NCBI GenBank assembly: GCA_023412475.1
Contig: JAEYNR010000010.1
Coordinates: 1 to 64,000, forward strand
Reading direction: 5' to 3'
Source of the DNA: Fibrobacterota bacterium
GTDB taxonomy: Bacteria; Fibrobacterota; Chitinivibrionia; Chitinivibrionales; Chitinispirillaceae
Length of the DNA stretch: 64,000 nt
The notes beneath the pieces were generated by a model, which had not been told where the DNA came from, ran no database searches, and was given only the letters and a program-made list of their open reading frames with translations. Within the stretch, counting starts at the first letter, position 1, and every line of letters starts with the position of its first letter. Of the stretch, positions 17,850 to 26,336 are shown in pieces. Both the position numbers and the translations under genes were made by a program.

Positions 17850-18338
17850 TTGCAAAACAGAAAGCCGGTAATCGGAGTGATAGGTGCATCTGTTGCCACT
17901 GAAGAACAGTGTGAGCTTGCCTTCGAACTTGGTGGCCATATCGCCAAGCGGGGAGCGATTCTGGTCTGTGGTGGACTGGGTGGAATTATGGAAGCTTGCA
18001 GTAAAGGGGCTGCGGAAAATGGCGGCTTGGTGATTGGCATACTTCCTGGAGAAAATAAAGCCGATGCAAATCCCTATGTTTCTATTGCTATACCAACTGC
18101 AATGGGTATCTCTAGAAACGTGATGGTGGTGCAGACTGCCGATGTTCTTATCGCTTTTCCTGGTTCCTATGGCACCCTCAGTGAAATAGCTCTGGCTTTA
18201 GCCAGTGGAAAAACAGTGATTTATCTTCCTGGGGCTTGGGATCTTAAAAAAATCGGTAAAGTCGATAGCGCTCTTTTTAAAGAGGCTTTCGACTCCAGGC
18301 AGGCCATAGGATTTGCCCTTGATATTTTGCGTGGATAA
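17850..18338 (+). CDS. LOG-like Rossmann-fold protein (TIGR00725 type)
   Basis: A 162-aa protein with a nucleotide-binding Rossmann fold related to the LOG/DprA superfamily. GGLGGIMEA and FPGSYGTLSE are the family's phosphate-binding loops. The TIGR00725 subgroup includes molybdenum-cofactor carrier-like proteins; the lysine-decarboxylase label sometimes used is not supported. The start TTG at 17850 (MQNRKPV) is chosen because GGGAGG lies at 17840-17845; the frame is open upstream into yjbQ. Last gene of the pgi cluster. Confidence 0.85.
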   Translation: MQNRKPVIGVIGASVATEEQCELAFELGGHIAKRGAILVCGGLGGIMEACSKGAAENGGLVIGILPGENKADANPYVSIAIPTAMGISRNVMVVQTADVLIAFPGSYGTLSEIALALASGKTVIYLPGAWDLKKIGKVDSALFKEAFDSRQAIGFALDILRG

Positions 18339-18444
18339 AAAAAACTGGAATTTGCTGATTTCTCGGGATATATTATATGAATAATCATAATATAATCATA
18401 ACTGAATAGCTGATCTAAAGCATCCTGTTGAGGAGGAACGTATT

Positions 18445-19335
18445 TTGACTTTCAATATCCCTTTAAGAATATCAGTTTTGTTAATCATCGGTTTCTGCGT
18501 ATTGACTAATGCTGATTCATTGTCAATACATGTAGACATGAATAATTATTATGAGAAAATGGATGAATCCTTCTCCCGTCTTGCCAGATCCACTGCGCTG
18601 AAAAGTACCAGTCTCTCTGGTGCAGAAAAACTTTTCGTGAGAGAAATGAAAAAAAACCGGGCATATTACTCTCTGATTCGCACAAACTCAAAGGGAAAAA
18701 TCATCTCTGAAGCGGTCAGAGGGAAAAAAGTCGAACGTCCAAATACTGACGTGGAACGAGAAAAATGGTTTCAAAATGTTAAAAAAAACAAAGAACCTCA
18801 TTACTCAATTATCAGAGATGATGACCGAGGCCGCTATTATCTTATCTGGAGTAAACCAATTATTAAAAACAATAATTTTGTCGGCACGCTTACTGCAAAA
18901 ATTGACCTCTGGGATAGTTTCTATGAGTTTTCCAATTCGGTTTATTATCCCTTTCTGGTTCGCCTCAACAGTCTCAGCCTTTTTTCTCATAAATGGAATA
19001 ATGATTTCAGCTACAAAGAGGAACGTTTAACTATTCCAGGAATAAACAGGATTTCAGTCCGTTATATTCCTGAAAAAAAAGGCTTTTCTGTTGCAATCAA
19101 GGACTCTTCAAAGCCTGTATCTGCTGACACAGATACTCAGAAGACACCGGTGATTCAAAAAAGTGATACCGCGAAAGAAATCGCAACAAGTGCTCCAAAG
19201 GATAAAAAAGGGAATTCGGCAGGAGTATTAATTATCACTATTATCGTAGTTGTTGCCGGAGGTGCTCTGGTAACTCTGGTTGTTGTTTCCAGAAACCGCA
19301 GAAAGGCTTTTTTAAAAGAACTGGAGGAGGAGTAA
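18445..19335 (+). CDS. Membrane-anchored Cache-like sensor domain protein
   Basis: A 296-aa protein with a signal peptide (1-24), an extracytoplasmic single Cache-like (PDC) domain (about 60-170; YSLIRTNSKGKIISE, then WFQNVKKNK, then YYLIWSKPI) and one C-terminal membrane helix (about 258-282) followed by a short charged tail. There is no kinase, HAMP or methyl-accepting domain, so if it senses ligands it must signal through a partner. TTG start with a strong AGGAGG seven bases upstream. The domain call is by pattern and moderately sure. Confidence 0.7.
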   Translation: MTFNIPLRISVLLIIGFCVLTNADSLSIHVDMNNYYEKMDESFSRLARSTALKSTSLSGAEKLFVREMKKNRAYYSLIRTNSKGKIISEAVRGKKVERPNTDVEREKWFQNVKKNKEPHYSIIRDDDRGRYYLIWSKPIIKNNNFVGTLTAKIDLWDSFYEFSNSVYYPFLVRLNSLSLFSHKWNNDFSYKEERLTIPGINRISVRYIPEKKGFSVAIKDSSKPVSADTDTQKTPVIQKSDTAKEIATSAPKDKKGNSAGVLIITIIVVVAGGALVTLVVVSRNRRKAFLKELEEE

Positions 19336-19389
19336 CGTTATTTCAATCCCTCACCATGGTAGCCAAATTTGGGACTATCTATGGCTCAT

Positions 19390-19465
19390 CAGATTAGATA
19401 CAATTATGGAGTAACATCTAATCTGGAAAAATCACAGTTAATATCAAAGCAATATCTAACTCAGA
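19390..19465. repeat. Dispersed repeat related to the 6.5-kb segment
   Basis: A perfect 10-bp inverted repeat (19390-19399 and 19416-19425) is followed by taatatcaaa-g-caatatctaa-c-tcaga, which matches the block at 6540-6564 apart from two single-base insertions. The shared TCTGATTAGAT core in both orientations suggests a family of small palindromic repeats. Confidence 0.5.
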
Positions 19466-19508
19466 GATAATAGGAAAGAAAATATTTATACCAGGAAACG
19501 ATAATTTT

Positions 19509-19539
19509 CTCCCTCAACAAAGAGAGGGGGGCTGTTTTT
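19509..19539 (+). terminator. Possible terminator downstream of the Cache-like gene
   Basis: CTCCCTC (19509-19515) can pair with GAGGGGG (19524-19530, one G-T pair), and five T residues follow after four bases. It lies about 175 bp after the stop of the upstream gene, so assignment is tentative. Confidence 0.4.
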
Positions 19540-19851
19540 ATGCTGCAATTTAAAAAAACCCACGCTGTTCTGGGCACAATTTTCCTCCAATTTTCTTTTT
19601 AAGTTAAAAAAAATCCATTGTATGCTTCCTATCTTCCTTTGTGTATAAATGGTAAGAATCCGGTCATCTTTGGAGCAGTTGGTTGCGGAGAACGGGGCGC
19701 GCACGTTAGAGGATTTCGAATCGGTGTAACAGGGAAATATCTTTTCGGAAGGGGAGATGGTCAGTGTTTTGCAAAAAAACATTTAATTAACATGGCTGGC
19801 ATGGAGAAAACCGAAAGTGTCTCTCCATACGCAAGCCAGTATATTCTTGTG

Positions 19852-20451
19852 TTATTGATTTTTTCCCAGAGCCGCTTGTGCTTTAACTGCACGCGCCAAT
19901 CCTTCTTTTGAGTAGGCAAAGGCCGCCAGCGGAGTCTCGGTTGAACCTTCTTTAAGGATTTCTTCTCCATAGTACATAGTGAGCTTATATTCTCTCATCA
20001 GAAATCTCTTGGCCAGCTTTTTGTCACCTTCTGCATTGATTATCAATTCACCAGTTTCTCCGTTTAAAAGCTGAACCTTTTGGCCGTAGTCATAGATAAA
20101 GTCGATACTGTCGGAGGTAATCTGGCGTTCTCCATTATTGTTGTTGATTACCATTGTGGGCAGGCAGTCCACTTTCCCTTTTGCGGAGTAGCCGTTTCCT
20201 TCGACGTAACCACTGGAGATGTATTGAAAATTCATGCTGGCATCGATTGGCTGTGCTGGCTCACCGGGAAACTTTCTGGTCAGTTTGCAATCAAAATTTC
20301 CCAGATATACGACCCAGTAAAGAGCTTGTCCCTGCTTGTTGTCGCTGCTCAGGTAGAACATCTTTTTTTGCAGAATATTACGAGCGAAGCAGGCAGTGAC
20401 AGAAAAAGCGATGATTGAGAGAACAAAAAGAATCCGTTTCCTATTTATCAT
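19852..20451 (-). CDS. Exported protein of unknown function
   Basis: I do not recognise this 199-aa protein. It has a signal peptide (about 1-23, ending ACFA) and a mature region predicted to be beta-rich, with a conserved-looking DSIDFIYDYGQKVQLLNGETGE stretch and an Ala-rich helical C-terminus. A strong GAGGAGG lies upstream of the ATG at 20451. Neighbours are an intergenic repeat on one side and the nuclease-like gene on the other, which give no hint of function. No lipobox, so a periplasmic or secreted location is likely. Confidence 0.75.
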   Translation of the reverse strand: MINRKRILFVLSIIAFSVTACFARNILQKKMFYLSSDNKQGQALYWVVYLGNFDCKLTRKFPGEPAQPIDASMNFQYISSGYVEGNGYSAKGKVDCLPTMVINNNNGERQITSDSIDFIYDYGQKVQLLNGETGELIINAEGDKKLAKRFLMREYKLTMYYGEEILKEGSTETPLAAFAYSKEGLARAVKAQAALGKNQ

Positions 20452-20636
20452 GAAACCTCCTCGGGAATTAAATTTGATATAGCTAAGGAAATAGTAAATT
20501 CTTTAATAAGTTACAGATCAGCCAATAATAAAGAAATTTGTTATTTAAAACTGATCAGCTATAAATATAAACATTTTTTGCTGAAAGTGTTGGATTGTTT
20601 CTGATCGGATCAGTGGCTTATGGCAAACTACAATCA

Positions 20637-21665
20637 TTAAAAGTTCTGAATTTTCACTTCGTGCCACAGACCACTTTTTTTATCTTTAACCAGTTTTATA
20701 TGAGGAGATTCACCACCATCATACACGGTTATTTCTTTTTCAGACAGAACAGTTTTCCCGATTATTGTGAGGGCCTTATTGTTGAGGGCTCTGTACTGTA
20801 GCATAAGGAAGTCTTTAATGCGTTCAAATTCCTGTCTGCTTTCGTTGAAGGTGAAAAAAAGTGTGCCAATCTGTTCTGTAGACAGCCTTTCATAGATTTT
20901 TGCTGGAAAAGGTTTTATCTGTCGGAGGCGTTCATAACTGTTTGCAGAAAAAATGGAATGTTTATCGGTGAAAAGGATGTAATGAAAGCTGGCATCGGGG
21001 AAAAGAATGCGCAGGGGGTTGAAAAGATTACCAATTAGAAAGTCGCAATCTACATTTATTCGCTCCAGTTTGCTTTCAAGGACAAGGATGTGGCGTTTCC
21101 CTTTATACCGGTAATCAAAAAAACCATCGATCTCTTTTATATTTTCGTATCCGTATTTTCCTTTGCCGCTTTTCTTCAAGATGATCAGGTTGGGATATTG
21201 TTTTATTTTCAAAATGTAGTCGCTGCTGTGTGCTACTATAAAATCTCTGCAGTTTCTCACATCAAAGCCTGGCTCGAATATGCCTCCGGTTTTTCCGTTT
21301 TTATCCCAGTGTTTTAAAAAGTATTTGGTTATACGTCTGGAGATTCTTTCTGCAAGATCTCCCAGAATATTACCTTCCGCCTGGGTGTCGTAAACAAAAG
21401 TAGAGTTGAGCAGATCGGAGATAGTGATAATGGGATAGCTGTAATCATTAATTTTATATTCCACAAGGATCTTTTCAAACTTTGGCAGAAAAGTGTTGAT
21501 AGGGTCATTGGGGTTATGGAGTATAAAAGAGCTTTGGACTCCATGATTTCTCTTAATGGAATAGATGGTATCCTCGGAATTGTTTCGCTGAGGAGTCCAC
21601 AAAACAGGGTGAAATTCAACAAAGGGGTCTTCGGAGTCCGAAACAGCAGGATTCGCTGTAGCCAT
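20637..21665 (-). CDS. Putative PD-(D/E)xK-fold nuclease-like protein
   Basis: A 342-aa protein of unknown family. It contains the spaced residues of the PD-(D/E)xK fold: E106 in a helix (LAERIS), E178-I-D180 at the end of a strand, and E197-S-K199 in the next strand (ILVLESK). This is the catalytic layout of many restriction-like and repair nucleases. The N-terminal 90 residues are unrecognised; the C-terminal part (220-342) is alpha/beta. No methyltransferase, helicase or toxin-antitoxin partner is adjacent, so it is an orphan. ATG start; the ribosome site is weak. Nuclease fold is inference from motif spacing. Confidence 0.6.
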   Translation of the reverse strand: MATANPAVSDSEDPFVEFHPVLWTPQRNNSEDTIYSIKRNHGVQSSFILHNPNDPINTFLPKFEKILVEYKINDYSYPIITISDLLNSTFVYDTQAEGNILGDLAERISRRITKYFLKHWDKNGKTGGIFEPGFDVRNCRDFIVAHSSDYILKIKQYPNLIILKKSGKGKYGYENIKEIDGFFDYRYKGKRHILVLESKLERINVDCDFLIGNLFNPLRILFPDASFHYILFTDKHSIFSANSYERLRQIKPFPAKIYERLSTEQIGTLFFTFNESRQEFERIKDFLMLQYRALNNKALTIIGKTVLSEKEITVYDGGESPHIKLVKDKKSGLWHEVKIQNF

Positions 21666-22477
21666 TATGTCCGTTTTCTTTCTACTGTTTCTCGCCAGAT
21701 TCTTTTAGCCTCTTGTAACACAATTTTATAAAAAACGCTCATTTAAATACATAAAGTACTTCAATTTTATTTTAATAATATTACATATGCTCAATAAGAG
21801 CAATAACTTATTACTGCTTTGGCTCATAGCCTATTTGTGCTATAAGCAAAAATTGATGCAGAAGAGTGAAAGCTCTTTTCCTCTGCTAAAAAGAAGGAAG
21901 CCCTTAATGTGGAGTCCCATACAGAAACACTCACTTTCCTCCTTGAATTCCAGTGCACTTTTCTTTTTTTAGCCCTACAAGAGAATTAAAACGCATGAGG
22001 CGCAGACAATCAATTCCCTCTGCTTGTTATCGGTAACAGCTAACAGCCCGAGTGTAGTTCACAGAATTTCTCCCTGTGTCCCCGGCATCTGCCCAAGTGC
22101 CAGAGTTTGAACCATGTTTTAAGAGACAATCCCTGACTTTTCCGGATTCCGGATATGCGCAACAGCCGCAGCGCTGAAAAAAAACTTGTCCCGGAGGGGT
22201 TATTTTACCTTTTTACTTTCCTTTTATAGAAAGATATTTGCCAATACATAATTCAGGCTTAAATTGATCAAGATTTTTGGTACTAAATCGAAATATTGAT
22301 ACGTTTTACCTATAACAAGACCTGGTGCAGCCCATCGAAAGGCTGAAATTTTGTAAATAAAAGAGTAACATTATACAAGATCGTTGCTTTTAGTTTCAAA
22401 AAAAATGTATCTTTTCTCCTTACTTTAGTGCCGGCCGATGCAGTGTCTGCTACTTTTTCCATGGATAGCACATAGTA
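21666..22477. other. 812-bp intergenic region without recognised gene
   Basis: The longest non-coding stretch of the window. The left part is AT-rich; about 22000-22210 is distinctly richer in G and C, with short complementary runs such as CCGGATTCCGG, followed again by AT-rich sequence leading to the CheY-like gene. I looked for tmRNA, RNase P, SRP and tRNA hallmarks and found none. Short open frames here have no ribosome sites. A structured non-coding RNA in the GC-richer part is possible but unproven. Confidence 0.5.
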
Positions 22478-22894
22478 ATGAAGAACAAACCTTACAGGAT
22501 ATTGCTGGTCGATGATGAACCTGGAATTCGCAAAATATTACGGCTTTTTCTTGAGCTGGAGGGCTTTACTGTTTTCGAAGCCATTAATGCTACGCAGGCG
22601 ATATCTGTAATCCAGAAAGAAAAACCTCACCTGGCCATTCTGGATGTGATCCTTTGTGGACAGACTGGCTTTGATGTATGTGAATGGGTCAAAAATAATC
22701 CTGAGACTAAAGACGTAATAATTTTTCTTTTTACTGCTTTGAATCAGGAGCATGATTATCGTGAAGGTCAGCGGGTGGGCTGTGATCTTTATCTTACAAA
22801 ACCGCAAAACCCTAAAGATATCGTAGAAAAAGTAAACGAGTTTTTACAATCAAAATTTGATGAGCAACCAAACCACGAAAAATGTCAGCTTTAG
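22478..22894 (+). CDS. CheY-like single-domain response regulator
   Basis: A 138-aa receiver domain with the acidic pair D12-D13, the phospho-acceptor D56 (LAILDV), the conserved Thr (FLFTA) and Lys in LTKPQ. There is no output domain, so it should act by protein contact after phosphorylation by an unlinked kinase. It lies 59 bp upstream of secD but has no functional link to it that can be read from sequence. ATG start with a weak ribosome site. Confidence 0.9.
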   Translation: MKNKPYRILLVDDEPGIRKILRLFLELEGFTVFEAINATQAISVIQKEKPHLAILDVILCGQTGFDVCEWVKNNPETKDVIIFLFTALNQEHDYREGQRVGCDLYLTKPQNPKDIVEKVNEFLQSKFDEQPNHEKCQL

Positions 22895-22953
22895 GCCGGC
22901 TGTTTTCTGCTAGCGGCTATTCTTAGAAATTCAGAAAGGATATTTCCGGTCAC

Positions 22954-24630
22954 ATGAAAAAAAATACTACGATAAGGATTCTACTTGTTGTGGCAACTGT
23001 TATTCTTGCCATTTATTTCCTGATTCCTTCAGTAACCTACTATTCCAAAACTCCAGAACAGCGTGATCTGATCCGTCAGAATCAACCTAACATCCTCAAA
23101 AAGATCCTCAACCTAGGTCTTGATCTTCAGGGGGGAATGCGTCTGGTTTTGGAGATAGATCGGTCTAAACTGGAGGACCCCAATGATAAGGATGTTCTGG
23201 ATCGCGCTTATACTATCATTGAGAACCGAATAAATGCTTTGGGTGTTGCCGAACCCATCATTCAAAAACAGGGAAATGACAGGATTATTGTTGAGCTGCC
23301 CGGGCTTAAAGATGAGGCGGCTGCAAAAAGTGTTATCGGAAAAACTGCTCAGCTAGAGTTTAACCTGGTGAGAGAGCCCGATCAGCTAAGACGTGCACTC
23401 AGCGTTATTGATAACGTGCTTACCGGTAAAGATGGCTTCGCTCCTGTTGATAGCAGCGAAAAAGCAGACAGCCTGGATAAAAAAGAACAGGAAGAGATCG
23501 CAAGCAGGCTCTTTAAAAGTCAACAGTCAAAGGATTCTGCTTCAGACAGTAGCGATGCTGAAACTGTTAGTGCTGCAAAACTTAAAGATTTGTTGGTTCA
23601 GGTTGGAGACCAGGTGGCTGCCCGGATGGATCATGTAGGGAGGGTTAACTCAATTCTGGTCAGAGATGATGTGCAGCAGGCACTTAAAAGAGCTGGTCTG
23701 GGAAATAATTCATTTCTTTGGGATCATGACACTACAAGCCTGAGTAACAGCGGTTATCGGGTCCTCTACTATGTTAAAGGTACTCCGGAGATGCGCGGTG
23801 ATGTTATCAAAAACGCACAGGCTTCAATTGGCCAGAGTGACATGCGGGGAAGCGCTGCGAAGGTGGATATAGAGATGAATGCAAAAGGTTCCCGGGCATT
23901 CTCTTCGGTTACCGCTGCAAACCGAGACAAGTTTCTGGCAATAGTCTTAGACAGCACAGTTTATTCTGCACCCAGAATTATTCAGAAGATCCCTTTTGGA
24001 AAGGCTGAAATTACTGGAAATTTCACCATGGAAGAAGCTAAGAATCTGGCTATCGTTTTACGGGCTGGTGCACTCCCTGCTCCGGTAAAAATCATTCAGG
24101 AACAGGTAGTAGGACCATCACTGGGGCAGGATTCAATAGAAAAGGGACTGTTTGCTGGCTTAATAGGAGCTGTTTTGGTCATACTTTTCATGCTGATATA
24201 CTATAGAATGAGTGGCGTTATTGCGCTTACCGCACTGGCTATTAATATTATGCTGGTGCTCGCTGTTATGGCAGGGATACATGCTACTCTTACTTTGCCA
24301 GGTATTGCTGCGATAATACTTCTGATCGGCATGAACGTAGATGCCAATGTGATCATTTTTGAAAGAATCAGAGAAGAATTGAGGCTGGGTAAGACTGCTA
24401 CCAATGCCATCAAATCGGGTTATGAGACTGCTTTTGTCACCGTTATGGACTCCAACCTTACCACTCTGATCACTGCTTTCATTCTGTTGTGGAAAGGCAC
24501 TGGTCCAATCAGAGGTTTCGCGGTCACCATGATCCTGGGCATTGTAACGTCGCTGTTTACAGCTCTGTTTGTATCTAAAGTACTGATGGATCTGATTTTC
24601 CAGAAAAACAAAAACACATTGAGCATCTAA
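22954..24630 (+). CDS. secD: Protein translocase subunit SecD
   Basis: A 558-aa inner-membrane protein that, with SecF, uses the proton gradient to help pull proteins through SecYEG. Helix 1 (about 7-25) is followed by the large periplasmic P1 domain, which starts with GLDLQGGMRLVLEID, then five C-terminal membrane helices with LIGMNVDANVIIFERIREE, the conserved functional segment. An extra charged, Ser/Asp-rich insertion (about 165-210) sits within the periplasmic domain. ATG start with AGGA. It is 26 bp before secF. Confidence 0.96.
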   Translation: MKKNTTIRILLVVATVILAIYFLIPSVTYYSKTPEQRDLIRQNQPNILKKILNLGLDLQGGMRLVLEIDRSKLEDPNDKDVLDRAYTIIENRINALGVAEPIIQKQGNDRIIVELPGLKDEAAAKSVIGKTAQLEFNLVREPDQLRRALSVIDNVLTGKDGFAPVDSSEKADSLDKKEQEEIASRLFKSQQSKDSASDSSDAETVSAAKLKDLLVQVGDQVAARMDHVGRVNSILVRDDVQQALKRAGLGNNSFLWDHDTTSLSNSGYRVLYYVKGTPEMRGDVIKNAQASIGQSDMRGSAAKVDIEMNAKGSRAFSSVTAANRDKFLAIVLDSTVYSAPRIIQKIPFGKAEITGNFTMEEAKNLAIVLRAGALPAPVKIIQEQVVGPSLGQDSIEKGLFAGLIGAVLVILFMLIYYRMSGVIALTALAINIMLVLAVMAGIHATLTLPGIAAIILLIGMNVDANVIIFERIREELRLGKTATNAIKSGYETAFVTVMDSNLTTLITAFILLWKGTGPIRGFAVTMILGIVTSLFTALFVSKVLMDLIFQKNKNTLSI

Positions 24631-24656
24631 CTTATTTTAATGGGGAATTAATCACT

Positions 24657-25571
24657 ATGTTGCAGGCTTTTAAAAACACAAAATACGATTTTATCCGTTA
24701 CCAGAAAATTGCTTACAGCGTTTCAATTCTGGTTATGCTTATCGGCGTTGCATCAATAATAATGCACCGGGGATTCAACCTCTCTGTGGATTTTATCGGA
24801 GGAACCACCATGCAGATGAAATTCCAGGAACCTTTCCATGACGATCTTGGAAAGATAAGAGATATAATCTCTGAGCTGGGTTTCGGTTCACCTGAAGTGA
24901 AAACAATCGGACAGATTGCAAATAACGAATTGCAGGTGACCGTGGGCAAACAGGGAGAGGGGGATGAGGTTTCCAAGGCTATTAAGAGTGCCCTGACTGA
25001 GAAATATTCGGAAAATTCCTTTGAAGTTCGAAGAGTGGAAACCGTTGGTCCTAAAATCGGAGGCGAGCTCAAAAGGGATGCTATCGTTGCTATATTACTC
25101 TCACTGATTGCTATCCTTATTTATGTTGGATTTCGCTTTAACCTGCCCTTCGGGGTTGCTTCGGTGATACCCCTGTTTCATGATGTGCTGGTTACGCTTA
25201 CTGTTTTCTCGTTACTCAATCTTGAGCTATCATTAACCTTTATCGCAGCATTGCTTACTATCGTGGGTTATTCGTTAAATGATACCATCGTGATCTTCGA
25301 CCGTATCAGAGAGAATTTAAAAAGTGGCTTACGGGGGAGGAAGTTTACCGATGTGGTGAACGTCAGCATAAATCAGACCCTTTCCCGCACATTTATCACT
25401 TCGCTGACCACACTGCTTGTCTCCTTTGCGCTTTATCTTTTGGGAAGCGATGCTATTAAAGATTTCGCACTGGCTCTGACTGTCGGTGTTGTGGTGGGTA
25501 CTTATTCCACTATCTTTATCGCTACTTCGATACTGATTGCCTGGCATAATAAAAGAGCGATCGTAAAATAA
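24657..25571 (+). CDS. secF: Protein translocase subunit SecF
   Basis: A 304-aa membrane protein, partner of SecD in late protein export. It has the N-terminal helix, the short periplasmic domain beginning FNLSVDFIGGTTMQMKF, and five further helices with VGYSLNDTIVIFDRIRENL. Length is normal. Start ATG with GGGGAA. The operon ends with the strong terminator at 25595. Confidence 0.96.
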   Translation: MLQAFKNTKYDFIRYQKIAYSVSILVMLIGVASIIMHRGFNLSVDFIGGTTMQMKFQEPFHDDLGKIRDIISELGFGSPEVKTIGQIANNELQVTVGKQGEGDEVSKAIKSALTEKYSENSFEVRRVETVGPKIGGELKRDAIVAILLSLIAILIYVGFRFNLPFGVASVIPLFHDVLVTLTVFSLLNLELSLTFIAALLTIVGYSLNDTIVIFDRIRENLKSGLRGRKFTDVVNVSINQTLSRTFITSLTTLLVSFALYLLGSDAIKDFALALTVGVVVGTYSTIFIATSILIAWHNKRAIVK

Positions 25572-25594
25572 AGAAGTTTCACTATCTTTAAAAG

Positions 25595-25629
25595 AAAGGC
25601 GGGTTTGCACTGAACCCGCCTTTTTTTTT
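25595..25629 (+). terminator. Rho-independent terminator of secDF
   Basis: A perfect 8-bp stem, GGCGGGTT (25598-25605) and AACCCGCC (25613-25620), with a 7-nt loop is followed by nine T residues. It lies 24 bp after the secF stop. Confidence 0.95.
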
Positions 25630-25688
25630 CTTTCAGAGATAGCTGGAGTTATTTTTCATGCTATGCATCAGGTGAAGGGAGGACGTAC

Positions 25689-26336
25689 ATGAGACTTTTT
25701 ATGGTTTTGCTCGCAGCGATATTCTCCACTGTTTCAGCAGATGACTGTCAGTTGACAATAGCCCGGCTCAAATACGGTGGCGGCGGAGACTGGTATGCCA
25801 ACCCCTCTTCTTTGCCAAATCTGACAAAAGCTCTTAAGCAGCGTACATCTATCCAGATCTGTGATACCATAAAAACCGTTCAGATAATGGATAGGGAGCT
25901 TTTCCTCTTCCCTTTTCTTTACATGACCGGACATGGGGATTTTAAATTAACCGATGCCGAGAAGTTGAGATTGCGAAAATACCTGATAGGGGGTGGGTTT
26001 CTCTGGGCCGATGATAATTATGGGCTGGATCGTACGTTGCGTCAGCGGATCGCACAGCTCTTTCCGGAAAACCCCCTGACCGTTATCCCTTCCGATCACC
26101 CCATTTACAGCAGTTTTTACAAATTGCCGGGATTACCAAAGATTCATGAGCATGACGGGTTGCCCGCCCAGGGTCTTGGGGTGTTTTTTGAAGGTAGAAT
26201 GGTGATATTTTACACCTATAGCACCGATATCGGTGATGGTATGGAAGATTTGCATGTTCATAGTGTTGGTGAGAGACGTCATGAGCTGGCACTTCAGATG
26301 GGCGTAAATGTTATCCACTGGTTTCTGAATCAATGA
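25689..26336 (+). CDS. DUF4159 domain protein
   Basis: A 215-aa exported protein of the DUF4159 family. A signal peptide (1-17) precedes the domain, with ARLKYGGGGDWYANP, LYMTGHGDF, LRKYLIGGGFLWADDNYG and a His-rich end. The fold resembles glutamine-amidotransferase-like proteins; its function is unknown. Family members commonly sit beside large DUF4175-like and MoxR/BatA-type genes. It overlaps the next gene by 4 bp (ATGA), so the two are coupled. Start ATG with GGGAGG. Confidence 0.85.
   Translation: MRLFMVLLAAIFSTVSADDCQLTIARLKYGGGGDWYANPSSLPNLTKALKQRTSIQICDTIKTVQIMDRELFLFPFLYMTGHGDFKLTDAEKLRLRKYLIGGGFLWADDNYGLDRTLRQRIAQLFPENPLTVIPSDHPIYSSFYKLPGLPKIHEHDGLPAQGLGVFFEGRMVIFYTYSTDIGDGMEDLHVHSVGERRHELALQMGVNVIHWFLNQ

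Larger units (their letters stand above)
19336..19851. other. 516-bp intergenic region with dispersed repeat
   Basis: No gene is supported; open frames here lack ribosome sites and overlap repeats. It contains the inverted repeat CAGATTAGAT (19390-19399) / ATCTAATCTG (19416-19425), a block related to the repeat at 6.5 kb (19438-19465), and a terminator-like hairpin at 19509-19539. Confidence 0.55.

Noticed and set aside
19486..19782. 98-codon minus-strand frame in the 19.4-19.8 kb gap
   Set aside because: No ribosome site; it crosses a hairpin and shows no protein-like pattern.
22000..22210. Possible tmRNA, RNase P RNA or SRP RNA
   Set aside because: None of the hallmark conserved words (T-loop with CCA end, RNase P core, SRP GGAAGG domain) is present on either strand.
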